A stretch of DNA of 64,000 nucleotides, taken from positions 124,001 to 188,000 of the forward strand of contig NZ_PYFW01000002.1 of NCBI RefSeq assembly GCF_003020125.1, read 5' to 3'. Shown here piece after piece: positions 27,321-35,461 of the stretch (within the stretch, counting starts at the first letter, position 1; every line of letters starts with the position of its first letter). The notes below the pieces were generated by a model. That model searched no databases. It worked only from the letters and a program-made list of their open reading frames with translations, and was not told the origin of the DNA. The translations under genes and the position numbers were made by a program. The stretch comes from Bradyrhizobium sp. MOS003. GTDB lineage: Bacteria > Pseudomonadota > Alphaproteobacteria > Rhizobiales > Xanthobacteraceae.

Positions 27321-27703
27321 ACCTTCGGCCTCCAGATTGACCCCAGAGCGTGAAAATGAATCACCACGCTGATTCGTGAAAGAAAAATTTATCGAGGGTT
27401 GCGTTACGGCCACGAAATAACAAGGCGTGTTGGCTTTTGAGTCACACTGCGTCGCGGAACGAGCCGCCGAGCACAGGAAATTGCGGCTCTCGCGAGCGTC
27501 TGTGCGTTTTTTGAGCAGTCTTGCGAGATCGCGCGGGACGCAACCTTGCCGGGCAAACCCTGATCCGACTCTTTCCCATCCGGCGTTCGTAATTGCCGCA
27601 GGCAGCAGCACGGCCGGCGCGAACAAAAGGAGTCCGCGGGCTGGCGCGGAGCTGATGGCCGTAAGCTGACGAAGGTTTCAGACAGGAACGCGGGGGCCCG
27701 CGC
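27321..27703. other. Intergenic region, nothing clear
   Basis: This stretch of about 380 bases lies upstream of the ParA-type gene and after the end of the secreted Cys-rich protein gene. It has an AT-richer patch (27360-27420) that may hold the ParA promoter. I see no hairpin terminator, no RNA gene and no credible open frame. Confidence 0.5.
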
Positions 27704-28048
27704 TCAGCCTTCGGTGGTCTTTTTCTTCTTGGCGGCCGGCTTGGTGCTCTTCTTCGCGGTCTTGGGCGCGATGTTGGTCGGCTTGCCGGCGCGCTGCTCG
27801 CCCGGCTCGGGTCCGCGGCGGAAGAACACCGCGCATTGCGGCGACAGCTGCGCCTTCTTCTTGATCATGCAGGCGGTGATGGCATCGACGTTCGGCACGA
27901 ACTCGCCGCACAGCCGCATCGCATCCGGCGAGCAGGCCTGCTGCTCCTCCGGGGTATAGGCGAAGCCGGTACCGGGCTGGATCAGCACGGCCAGGGCCAT
28001 CCCCAGGGTCGCAGCAGCCAAGGATGTCTTGAAGCGAAGCGCCGGCAT
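27704..28048 (-). CDS. Exported Cys-containing small protein with Lys-rich tail
   Basis: The protein is 114 residues from ATG 28048, which has a GGGGGAA ribosome binding site. A signal peptide (MPALRFKTSLAAATLGMALAVLIQPGTGFA) is followed by YTPEEQQACSPDAMRLCGEFVPNVDAITACMIKKKAQLSPQC, a four-Cys pattern in which cysteines are spaced like a small disulphide-bonded helical domain. The tail is very Lys/Ala-rich (TAKKSTKPAAKKKKTTEG). Proteins of this type are common in Bradyrhizobium; their function is not known. Likely periplasmic. Confidence 0.78.
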   Translation of the reverse strand: MPALRFKTSLAAATLGMALAVLIQPGTGFAYTPEEQQACSPDAMRLCGEFVPNVDAITACMIKKKAQLSPQCAVFFRRGPEPGEQRAGKPTNIAPKTAKKSTKPAAKKKKTTEG

Positions 28049-28483
28049 CGATTCCCCCACATGTCGAGTCGGAGGGAATAGTGGGTGAACGGCGGTTCGT
28101 TGGCAACGAGGGGGGATGCGAATGCCGAAACGTGTGCGGTCTCGGCAACAGGGTGGGCGGCCTTTACCCGCAGTCGCTCGGAAAGCATTTGAGACGCGGA
28201 ACTGTCTGCGACGTCATGGCCGGGCATGACGACCACGTGAAAGAGTGGGGGGACGACAGCGAGCACGGAGCCACCCAACCCAAAATTTGCGAAAACAACC
28301 CCATGCACAGTAGCCAAGTCACGGTAATGCCTGGATATTTCCACGCCATTTTTAGGATTTTGCGAAGTCGAATTTGACTCGTCGGGCAAAACGGGGGCAT
28401 GATGCCATCATCAAAAAGATGCGCGTGGGGTGGTCGACTGGTCTCCTGCGCCGGTCGAAAAGCGCACGAGGGGAAGCGATCTC
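28049..28483. other. Intergenic region between divergent genes
   Basis: The 435 bases between the exported-protein gene and the CoA-transferase gene contain no convincing frame. A TTGACT - N18 - CATGAT pair (28374-28379, 28398-28403) could be a promoter for the CoA-transferase operon, with a leader of about 75 bases. No terminator or repeat is seen. Confidence 0.45.
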
Positions 28484-29650
28484 ATGGAAGGGAATGAAGC
28501 GGAGCTGCCGCTGTCGGGCGTCACGGTGGTCTCGCTGGAGCAGGCGATCGCAGCGCCGCTGGCCAGCCGGCACCTGGCGGACTGGGGCGCGCGGGTGATC
28601 AAGATCGAGCGGCCGGGCGCAGGCGATTTCTGCCGCGACTACGACCACGTGATGAACGGCATGTCGAGCCAGTTCGTCTGGACCAACCGTTCCAAGGAAA
28701 GCCTCGCCATCGACATCAAGAGCGAGGACGGCCGCAAGGTGCTCGATGCCCTGCTGCCGCAGGCCGACGTGTTCATCCAGAACCTCGCGCCCGGTGCCGC
28801 CGAGCGGCTCGGCCTCGATGCCGCATCGCTGCTTCGGAAGCACCCGCGCATCATCGCCTGCGACGTTTCGGGCTACGGCACCGGCGGCCCCTACAGCGAC
28901 AAGAAAGCCTATGATCTCCTGGTGCAGTGCGAGGCCGGCGTGCTCGCCATCAACGGCACCGAGGCGGAGCCGGCCAAGGTCGGGCTGTCGGTGGTCGATA
29001 TCGCGACCGGCATGTACATCCTCAACGGCGTGCTGATGGCGCTGTACCGCCGCGAGCGGACCGGCAAGGGCACCGCGTTCCAGGCCTCGCTGTTCGACTC
29101 CATCACCGACTGGATGAGCTATCCCGCCTTCTACACCCACAGCACGGGACGGCCGCTGCCGCGCACCGGCGCCAGGCACGCCACGATCGCACCCTACGGG
29201 CCGTTCCGGGTCGGCGACGGCAACACCATCTTCTTCGGCATCCAGAACGACCGGGAATGGCGATCTCTGTGCCGCGTCGTGCTCGGCGACGCCGGCTTTG
29301 CGGATGATCCGCGCTTCCGCACCAATCCGCTGCGGATGCAGAACCGCGACGATCTGCAAGGACATATCGAGCAGCGCTTTGCATCCATGAGCAGCGAGGA
29401 GGTGCTGCGGCTGCTGGATGAGGCTTCGATCGCCAACGCGCATCTGAACTCGGTCGAGGCTTTCCTGGAGCACGAGCAGCTCCGCGCGCGGTCGCGCGTG
29501 CAAAGCGTGGACTCGCCGTGCGGCCCGGTGATGAGCTTCCTGCCGGCGCTGACCATTCCAGGCGTCAAGCCGCGGATGGATCCGGTGCCGGATGTGGGCG
29601 AGCACAACCAGGCCATCCTCGGCGAACTCGGTCTTTCGAAGGAGATTTGA
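28484..29650 (+). CDS. CaiB/BaiF-family (family III) CoA-transferase
   Basis: This 388-residue enzyme moves CoA between organic acids through an aspartyl-CoA thioester. Family marks include LPLSGVTVVSLEQAIAAPLASRHLADWGARVIKIERP, SKESLAIDIKSEDGRK, and the probable catalytic Asp in GLSVVDIATGMY. ATG 28484 follows GAGGGGAAG. It is followed after 2 bases by a CitE-like lyase and then an AEC carrier, so it probably activates the acid taken up or made by those partners, giving an acyl-CoA that the lyase cleaves. The substrate (for example citramalate, malate or mesaconate) is inference. Confidence 0.9.
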   Translation: MEGNEAELPLSGVTVVSLEQAIAAPLASRHLADWGARVIKIERPGAGDFCRDYDHVMNGMSSQFVWTNRSKESLAIDIKSEDGRKVLDALLPQADVFIQNLAPGAAERLGLDAASLLRKHPRIIACDVSGYGTGGPYSDKKAYDLLVQCEAGVLAINGTEAEPAKVGLSVVDIATGMYILNGVLMALYRRERTGKGTAFQASLFDSITDWMSYPAFYTHSTGRPLPRTGARHATIAPYGPFRVGDGNTIFFGIQNDREWRSLCRVVLGDAGFADDPRFRTNPLRMQNRDDLQGHIEQRFASMSSEEVLRLLDEASIANAHLNSVEAFLEHEQLRARSRVQSVDSPCGPVMSFLPALTIPGVKPRMDPVPDVGEHNQAILGELGLSKEI

Positions 29651-29652
29651 CG

Positions 29653-30576
29653 ATGGCTTCGCTGCGGCCCATGCGGGCCTACCTCGCCGTCCCCGCGCAT
29701 CGCGCCCGCCTCGTCGCCAAGGCAGCAGCCTCAGCGGCGGATGCGGTGTTCATGGATCTCGAGGACGCGGTTCCGCCGTCGGAGAAGAGCTTCGCGCTGA
29801 ACGAGGCCGTCCAGGCACTCGCCTCGCTCGACTGGGGCAGCAAGCGTGTCACGGTGCGGATCAACGCGGTCGACAGCCCCTTCATCGCGCAGGAGATCCG
29901 CGCGCTGGCGGCGCTGCCGCGGCTGGATGCGGTGATCGTGCCGAAGGCGGAGCGCATGAGCGATATCGCCGGCATTGCCGAGCAGATGCGCGCGGCCGCG
30001 CCCGATCGCGCCGCGCCGGTGGCGCTGGACTTGCTGATCGAGACCGCGCTCGGCCTCGTCAATGTCGACGCCCTCGCCGCGTGCCACGCAAGCATCGCCG
30101 CGCTGCATCTCGGCGTCGGCGATTTCGCAGCGTCGATCGGCGCCCGTTCCTCCGACATCGGCGTGTCGCCGGACGGCTACCGGCACATGGGCTCCGCGCA
30201 AACCGGCTACGCCTCCGCTCCGCTCGACCTGTTCGCCTATCCGATGATGCGCCTTCTGGTCGCCGCCCGCGCGTTTGGCCTCATCGCCATCGACGGCCCC
30301 TGCGGCGCATTCCGCGATGCAGGGCTGACCGAGAGCAGCGCGCAAAAAGCCGCGGCGATGGGGTTCGACGGCAAGCAGGTCATCCATCCCGACCAGATCG
30401 AACCGACGCTGCGTGCCTTCGCGCCGTCGGACCAGGAGCTCGCGCAGGCGCGGCGGATCGTCGATGCGATGGAGCAAGCCGAGGCGCAAGGCCAGGGCGC
30501 GGTGACGCTGGACGGCAAGATGATCGACTATGCCAATGTGCGGATGGCGCGCCGGATCATCGAGCTGGGGTCATAG
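29653..30576 (+). CDS. HpcH/HpaI-family CoA-ester lyase (CitE-like)
   Basis: This 307-residue lyase has the CitE/MCL barrel: LRPMRAYLAVPAHR start, VFMDLEDAVPPSEK, VRINAVDSPF, VIVPKAERM, metal-binding Glu in LIETALGLVN and Asp in LGVGDFAASIG, and the GFDGKQVIHPDQI end motif. Such enzymes split malyl-, citramalyl- or methylmalyl-CoA. Its ATG is two bases after the CoA-transferase stop, so the two act as a unit, and an AEC carrier follows. Substrate specificity cannot be read from the sequence. Confidence 0.9.
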   Translation: MASLRPMRAYLAVPAHRARLVAKAAASAADAVFMDLEDAVPPSEKSFALNEAVQALASLDWGSKRVTVRINAVDSPFIAQEIRALAALPRLDAVIVPKAERMSDIAGIAEQMRAAAPDRAAPVALDLLIETALGLVNVDALAACHASIAALHLGVGDFAASIGARSSDIGVSPDGYRHMGSAQTGYASAPLDLFAYPMMRLLVAARAFGLIAIDGPCGAFRDAGLTESSAQKAAAMGFDGKQVIHPDQIEPTLRAFAPSDQELAQARRIVDAMEQAEAQGQGAVTLDGKMIDYANVRMARRIIELGS

Positions 30577-30582
30577 CGGCGC

Positions 30583-31521
30583 ATGGCCACCTTGCTGATC
30601 GTCGCGCCGGTGTTCGCGCTGATCGCGGCCGGTTATGGCGCGGTGCTGTTTCGCTTCGTCTCGGAGAGCGCGCACAAGGGCATCAGCGAATTCGCCTTCA
30701 GCATCGCGATCCCTGCGCTGCTGTTCCGCACCATCGTCGTGTCGGAATTCCCCGATGTCAGCCCCTACCGGATGTGGGGCGCCTATTACGGTGCGCTGGC
30801 GCTGACCTGGATCGCGGCGCTCGCGATCTCGGCGCTGCTGCGCGCACGGCGCGAAGACCGCGAGGACGGCGTCGTGTTCGCGATCGGCTCGGTCTACGGC
30901 AACATCGTGATGCTCGGCATTCCGCTGGTGCTCTCGGCGCTCGGCAACGAGGCGGCGGGCCCGATGGCGCTGATCCTGTCGGTGAACACGCCGCTGCTCT
31001 GGCTCTGCGGCATCCTGCAGATGGAGCTGGTCAGCAGCAAGCGCACCGGCTCGGCCTTCTCGGTGATCCGCCCCGTGCTCGCCGACCTCGCCCGCAACCC
31101 GCTGATGATCGCGATCGGCTTCGGCGTGGTCTGGCGCTTCACCGGTCTCGGCCTTACCCCCGTGGTCGACCGCACCATCGAGCTGCTCGCGCAGGCGGGC
31201 TCGCCGACCGCGCTGATCGCGCTCGGCATCAATTTGTTTCGCTTCGAGGTGAAAGGCGAAAAGCTGAGCATTCTGGTGATGTGCGCGCTGAAGCTGGCGG
31301 CGATGCCGGCGGCCGCCTTCGTGCTGGCGAAGCTGCTCAACCTGCCCCCGGTTGCCGCCGGCGTGGTCGTGCTGTTCGCGGCAATGCCGACCGGCGCGAA
31401 CGCCTACATCTTCGCGGTGCAGTATCAGCGGCTGGTGAACCCGGTGTCGGGCGCGGTGGCGCTGGGCACGCTGCTCGCAGCGGCGACGTTGCCGGTGGTG
31501 GTGTGGGTGGTGGCGGGGTGA
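30583..31521 (+). CDS. AEC-family (auxin efflux carrier) transporter
   Basis: This 312-residue carrier has about ten membrane helices in two halves (VFALIAAGYGAVLFRF, GVVFAIGSVYGNIVMLGIPLVLSALG, GSPTALIALGINLFRFEV, GVVVLFAAMPTGANAYIFAVQYQR). AEC members move malonate, malate or other organic acids or auxin-like compounds. Together with the upstream CoA-transferase and lyase (gap 6 bases) it suggests an organic-acid transport and cleavage operon. A degraded copy of its 3' end lies at 33125-33472. Confidence 0.9.
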   Translation: MATLLIVAPVFALIAAGYGAVLFRFVSESAHKGISEFAFSIAIPALLFRTIVVSEFPDVSPYRMWGAYYGALALTWIAALAISALLRARREDREDGVVFAIGSVYGNIVMLGIPLVLSALGNEAAGPMALILSVNTPLLWLCGILQMELVSSKRTGSAFSVIRPVLADLARNPLMIAIGFGVVWRFTGLGLTPVVDRTIELLAQAGSPTALIALGINLFRFEVKGEKLSILVMCALKLAAMPAAAFVLAKLLNLPPVAAGVVVLFAAMPTGANAYIFAVQYQRLVNPVSGAVALGTLLAAATLPVVVWVVAG

Positions 31522-31652
31522 AATAAGCGTGCCCCCAGATGCAAGACGTCTCCTTTCGGAGCGGACAACAAGCCGCAATGAAAGGCAGGCAGAGCACTGG
31601 CGCCCTGCCCGCCATGTTCAGACGTTTACGGCTCTGCCTGGATGCGAAACCC

Positions 31653-32900
31653 TTACTGCTTCGGCTCAGCTCGCGCTTCCAGCCCTCGAAGCTGTGTCCC
31701 GACAGTCAAGTCACCGATTTTTCGGCCCATATCCTTTCCGACCTCTGTCGAGAAACGATAATGGAAGCCGGCATAGATGCGCGCATTGGCGACCTCGTCG
31801 CTATAATCCTGAATCCTGGACCATTTGCGAGTCACGCCAGGCGCGGTGGGACTGGTCATCGACAACTCCACTTCGTCGCCGGCGATCGACCGGAGGACTG
31901 TGGAAACCGCAGCCGATATGATGCAATGGGCGCAGGGGTATTCGGGATGCATTGGCGTTTCCCCCAGCGGCAACCAGGACGCTTCGCGTGGCGTCATCGG
32001 GTTGTGCGTGATGTCCGCGTTGCGAATGGCCGTCACTGGCCGCCAGAAATTGTAGTGATACTTCGCATCAAAGACGGCAACGATGGCGTCGTTCGCAGCG
32101 ATCTCGGCGAGGGCAAACAGACGAGCGCAATCGACGACGTCCATGTGCCTGGCCGATGCGACTTGCCGGATGATTGGATTGAAACTGGGAGGCCCGACCA
32201 GGAACCAGAAGCGTCCGATCGCCGTCTGCTCTGGTGTCCGGGTGGTGCTGTTGCGAGCACCGAGCTCCCGAATTTCGTTGACGTCTCTGGTCCAGATCTC
32301 CGAATCGAGCGCCGGTGGTGGCACTGGACGGAATTGTGAGCCCGACGTGATGACCCAAGGGGAAGTTGCTCCAGACGTCGACGAGGCCGGCACTACGGTC
32401 GGCACATAGACGCCCGGGGCTGTATAGGGGCGATAAATCTCTTGCGTGTCACTGCCGTCATCCCTGCGCAACGCTATCACGCCGGAAGCGGCAATGTTTC
32501 CAAGCTCGATTCCATTCGCCTTGCCGTCCGTATCCGGGATGCCGGAAAGCGATGCCAGCAACGCCGCATCAAGGGCTGATCTTTGGTCCGGGTAGAATGT
32601 CAGAAGAATGTTCTAAGCCGCAGCCGACGCTGCGGCTTCCTTGGATGTTGAGCGGTCTGCTACGAGATCCAGCTTGTAAGGAGTGTACCGCCTTTCGATC
32701 GCGTTGACGGCCTCGAACATGGCCACGTGAAGGATCGACATCGTTCGGGCCTGCGACGCAGGCAGAACCTTCTTTTCAGCCGCAATAGCATCTGCTTTCG
32801 CGTTCCAATCCATGATGACATCGGCACGCGCGGTGCCGACGCAAACTGCGAGAGCGGCTATGATAAAGAATGGAGATTTCGTTGCAAGGAACGTCTTCAT
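31653..32900 (-). pseudogene. Vanadium-haloperoxidase-like (PAP2-fold) gene interrupted by one TAG
   Basis: The two open frames at 32613-32921 and 31653-32561 are in the same frame, separated by one in-frame TAG (32615-32613). Read through, the product is about 415 residues: a signal peptide (MKTFLATKSPFFIIAALAVCVGTARA), helix SILHVAMFEAVNAIERRYTPY, then after the stop NILLTFYPDQRSALDAALLASLSGIPD, the HYNFWRPVTAIRNAD and HPEYPCAHCIISAAVS motifs of the vanadate/phosphate-binding family, and GFHYRFSTEVGKDMG. Start ATG 32900 has a GAGGAG ribosome binding site. It is probably a recent pseudogene; a sequencing error or stop readthrough cannot be excluded. Base use differs from neighbours (more A/T). 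Confidence 0.8.
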
Positions 32901-33124
32901 CTTCATGCTCCTCATTGACAAGAGAGCGACACTTGTACGGACAGACCGCGCAAGAACATGGAAGTGCAGAACGATCTTAGGATGACAGCAAGTCTGCTGC
33001 TGTGAGACACTTTACAATTATCGTTGCCGTGGCTCCAGAATACTGAAGCTTGTGATTCAAAGAGTAAGATCGACTGCCTTACCTGATGCGTGACCCGCCA
33101 TCTCAGCAGTCTCCGTACACCCAT

Positions 33125-33472
33125 CAGATGCTTGGCGTAGCGGGATCGGCGGATGTGCTGATGGCGCTGGGCATCAACCTGCCTGCTTCGAGGTGAAGTG
33201 CGGGAAGCTCATCATTTTGGTGGATGTGCGCGCTCAAGCTGCTGGCAATGCCGGCGGCCGCTTTCGTGCTGGCAAAACTGCTCGGCTTGCCACCGGTCGC
33301 AGCCGGCGTGATCGTGCTGTTCGCGGCGATGCCGACCGGCGCCAACGCGTATATTTTTGCGGTTCAGTACAAGCGGCTGGTGAACCCGGTGTCCGGCGCC
33401 GTGGCGCTGGGCACGCTGCTGGCGGCGGTGACGTTGCCGGGGGCGGTCATGGTGGTGGCCCGTCTCAACTAG
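33125..33472 (+). pseudogene. Degraded second copy of the AEC transporter 3' end
   Basis: From about 33125 the sequence aligns with 31185-31521 of the AEC gene, with frameshifts before 33224. From 33224 it reads MCALKLLAMPAAAFVLAKLLGLPPVAAGVIVLFAAMPTGANAYIFAVQYKRLVNPVSGAVALGTLLAAVTLPGAVM, about 85% identical to the intact copy. The 5' two thirds are missing. The copies are direct repeats that flank the haloperoxidase pseudogene, so this is a relic of duplication or of replacement by an incoming segment. Confidence 0.88.
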
Positions 33473-33514
33473 CCCGCCATGCGCCCCCGCTCCGGCAAGT
33501 CGCCATCCGCCGGA

Positions 33515-33589
33515 TCAACGCAATCCCAGGAACGACAGAATGATGCCAACCACGACCACGAGACCGACGATATAGATAATTCCGTTCAT
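33515..33589 (-). CDS. 24-residue hydrophobic protein
   Basis: ATG 33589 is preceded by GAGGAGC seven bases upstream. The product MNGIIYIVGLVVVVGIILSFLGLR is one membrane helix with Asn near the N terminus and the LSFLGLR ending that I associate with a very small membrane protein recurrent in rhizobia. It lies between the AEC remnant and a divergent pair of small genes. Function is unknown. Confidence 0.7.
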   Translation of the reverse strand: MNGIIYIVGLVVVVGIILSFLGLR

Positions 33590-33741
33590 TGTTCAGCTCC
33601 TCAGCGTTCTTCCTGCCGAACTACAAACACCCTCCCCGCCGAAAAGGTCCCCCGCATCGATTGCCTATTTTTCCCGAACGCAGGAACGAATGACCTCTCA
33701 GCGGCTTCTAAATCCGGGATTGTCTGGAGGAAGAGGGATCG

Positions 33742-33912
33742 ATGAGCACCTGGCACCAGATCGCGAGTGCGACGACCACGATTGCATTCTCGGTTTGCCT
33801 GTTCATCGCGTCGCAGATGTACGTGGCGTCCCGCTTGTCCGCTGCAGAATTCTCCACCTCGAACGTCATGAAGCTGCGAAACGCAGGGTATCGCGTGCCG
33901 CGCGGTCATTGA
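33742..33912 (+). CDS. Small single-helix membrane protein
   Basis: ATG 33742 follows GGAGGAAGAGGGATCG, a very strong ribosome binding site. The 56-residue product starts MSTWHQIASATTTIAFSVCLFIASQMYVASRL, a membrane anchor, and ends in a short basic tail (NVMKLRNAGYRVPRGH). I do not recognise the family. The next gene starts 11 bases after its stop. Confidence 0.68.
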   Translation: MSTWHQIASATTTIAFSVCLFIASQMYVASRLSAAEFSTSNVMKLRNAGYRVPRGH

Positions 33913-33923
33913 GCCGGACCGGC

Positions 33924-34187
33924 ATGCCGCTTGCCATATCGCTGATCGTGGACGGCTATGTGCGCTTGGGAGATCGCACGTCTCTGGAGACGCTGCGCGC
34001 CCACCGGGTCGAGATGCTGGAGTCGGCGAGATCGATCGCCGAAATGGACACCAGCCTGATGATGACCTCCCTCGAGGAAGACATCGAGATCATCGAAACC
34101 GGATTGTCTCGACTGAACGCTCAGCGCGAGGAGCAGGAACTTGCACCCACGCCGCTCAGGCAGCCCAATCCACAATCGCGTCAATGA
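33924..34187 (+). CDS. Small helical hypothetical protein
   Basis: The ATG at 33924 gives 87 residues (MPLAISLIVDGYVRLGDRTSLETLRAHRVEMLESARSIAEMDTSLMMTSLEEDIEIIETGLSRLNAQ...) with a long amphipathic helix pattern, probably coiled coil. It follows the 33742 gene after 11 bases and so may be co-expressed with it. The last 32 bases overlap the convergent small gene at 34156. A regulatory role is possible because such short helical proteins often bind partners, but nothing specific is visible. Confidence 0.6.
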   Translation: MPLAISLIVDGYVRLGDRTSLETLRAHRVEMLESARSIAEMDTSLMMTSLEEDIEIIETGLSRLNAQREEQELAPTPLRQPNPQSRQ

Positions 34188-34326
34188 AGGTCCGGGCCTG
34201 GCGGATCGCGTCCGCCCTGGTCGCGCAGACCCCGACCGAAACGGTTCGGCCCTTTCCGACGGTCCACTGCCAGCCGGATAAATAGCGCATCTCAACGATG
34301 GAAAAGCTGACGCCGCGATGTTCCAC
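34156..34326 (-). CDS. Small hypothetical protein, GTG start
   Basis: GTG 34326 follows GGAGG with six bases of spacing. The 56-residue product contains VSFSIVEMRYLSGWQWTVGKGRTVSVGVCATRADAIRQARTFIDAIVDWAA, a beta-strand pair followed by one helix, as in small DUF-type domains that tag or bind proteins. It is convergent with and overlaps the gene ending at 34187 by 32 bases. No function is known. Confidence 0.6.
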   Translation of the reverse strand: MEHRGVSFSIVEMRYLSGWQWTVGKGRTVSVGVCATRADAIRQARTFIDAIVDWAA

Positions 34327-34410
34327 GGAGGACCTCCGCTGACATGTTGCTGTGCGATAAGACTACGCGAAATGATGAATTTGGTCCAGCGGGGGCGGCC
34401 GACAAAAGGG

Positions 34411-35085
34411 CTATTGAACACGCGGGCCCGCGCGCCAGGCCATCTCCCAGAAGTCTGCTTCGAGCCGGGTGGCTTCCTTGAAGATCGCAATCAGCTCGGC
34501 CTCGCGGGCCGGCGTGGCGTAGCGATCGGCGAGATACTCCATGTGCGCCCGCGCCTTGGCCGCGACCTCCTGGTACGGCGCGCCGGCATATTCGGCTATC
34601 CAGACGCGATATGCGTTGGTCGCAGCGTCCGCGAGGGGCAGTGCGGCGAGCCGCGTTGCGATCTCCGCGTACCCGATCACGCAAGGCGCTAGCGCCACCT
34701 TGAGCGCCAGCAGATCGCCGCGCATGCCCGCATCCAGCACGTAGCGCGTATAGGCCAGCATTTCGGCCGCCGGAGGGGCCTGCTCGAGGTCGCTCGGGGA
34801 CAGGCCCCATTCGGCACAGAGCTTCACATGCAGGTTCATCTCGACATCAAGGATGGCCGACAAGCCGGCCGCTGCTTCACGCATGTCGGCAAGGCTGGGC
34901 GACTTGTAGACCGCGAGCGCGTAGGCGCGCGCAAACTCGATGAGGAACAGATAGTCCTGAACGAGGTAGTGACGAAACGCAGCTTCAGGGAGCGAGCCGT
35001 CCGCCAATCCGTTCGTGAAGGGATGCTCGGTGTAGGCCTGCCACTCAGCGGATGCTGCTGTCTTGAGACGCTCGAAGAAGGTCAC
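34411..35085 (-). CDS. tenA: TenA-family protein (thiaminase II / aminopyrimidine aminohydrolase)
   Basis: This 224-residue all-helical protein has the TenA active site: Asp44 (HYLVQDYLF), Cys135 (ALAPCVIGYAE, the same position as in the Bacillus enzyme) and Glu near 209 (RLEADFWEMAW). TenA salvages the aminopyrimidine part of degraded thiamine by deamination. The gene stands alone, and I find no TPP riboswitch upstream. Length and catalytic residues are complete. Confidence 0.93.
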   Translation of the reverse strand: MTFFERLKTAASAEWQAYTEHPFTNGLADGSLPEAAFRHYLVQDYLFLIEFARAYALAVYKSPSLADMREAAAGLSAILDVEMNLHVKLCAEWGLSPSDLEQAPPAAEMLAYTRYVLDAGMRGDLLALKVALAPCVIGYAEIATRLAALPLADAATNAYRVWIAEYAGAPYQEVAAKARAHMEYLADRYATPAREAELIAIFKEATRLEADFWEMAWRAGPRVQ

Positions 35086-35160
35086 GATGGTTTCCGCCGG
35101 GGTTGCTTGTGCATGAACATCTTTGGCTCGCTACCGATAGCGCATTGCGAACGGAGGAGC

Positions 35161-35244
35161 TACTGCGACAGTGCACAAACTGGATTTGAGCGGCGTTGCG
35201 GATGGGGCGCTCTCCGCGTCGGGAGTTTGTGCACTGTCACCGTA
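35161..35244. mobile_element. 84-bp element with 21-bp inverted ends (MITE-like)
   Basis: The arms TACTGCGACAGTGCACAAACT (35161-35181) and AGTTTGTGCACTGTCACCGTA (35224-35244) are inverted repeats of 21 bases with two mismatches; the inner 15 bases are perfect. They are separated by 42 bases. This is longer than a normal terminator stem, has no T run, and looks like the ends of a small non-autonomous element or a transposon relic. It sits in the 376-bp gap between tenA and the nucleotidyltransferase gene, otherwise empty. Confidence 0.6.
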
Positions 35245-35461
35245 ATCCAGCGAAGTACGCGGATAACTTCGATAAGATTAAGCCTCGCACGTGCGGACAA
35301 CCGCCACGAACGAAAGTCTTGATGAACTGCACTTATTGGGCAAGGTCCCGCAAGAATGGAGTGCCCCCTCCCGCTACTGCGACTTCAGCGGAACGGGAGA
35401 CAAGTAAACGTCCCCACTGTTCTCCTCTGGCTAAAAGACGGTGCTGTTTCGGAAGCCAAGC

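Noticed and set aside
28081..28377. 98-residue plus-strand open frame before the CoA-transferase gene
   Set aside because: No ribosome binding site, no domain and irregular composition; treated as intergenic.
29592..31526. 644-residue open frame in the CoA-transferase/lyase/AEC operon
   Set aside because: It is in another frame of three strongly supported genes; it is Arg-rich and has no domain.
35086..35160. TPP riboswitch upstream of tenA
   Set aside because: The conserved CUGAGA and the second helix of the riboswitch are not present in the 80 bases before the gene.
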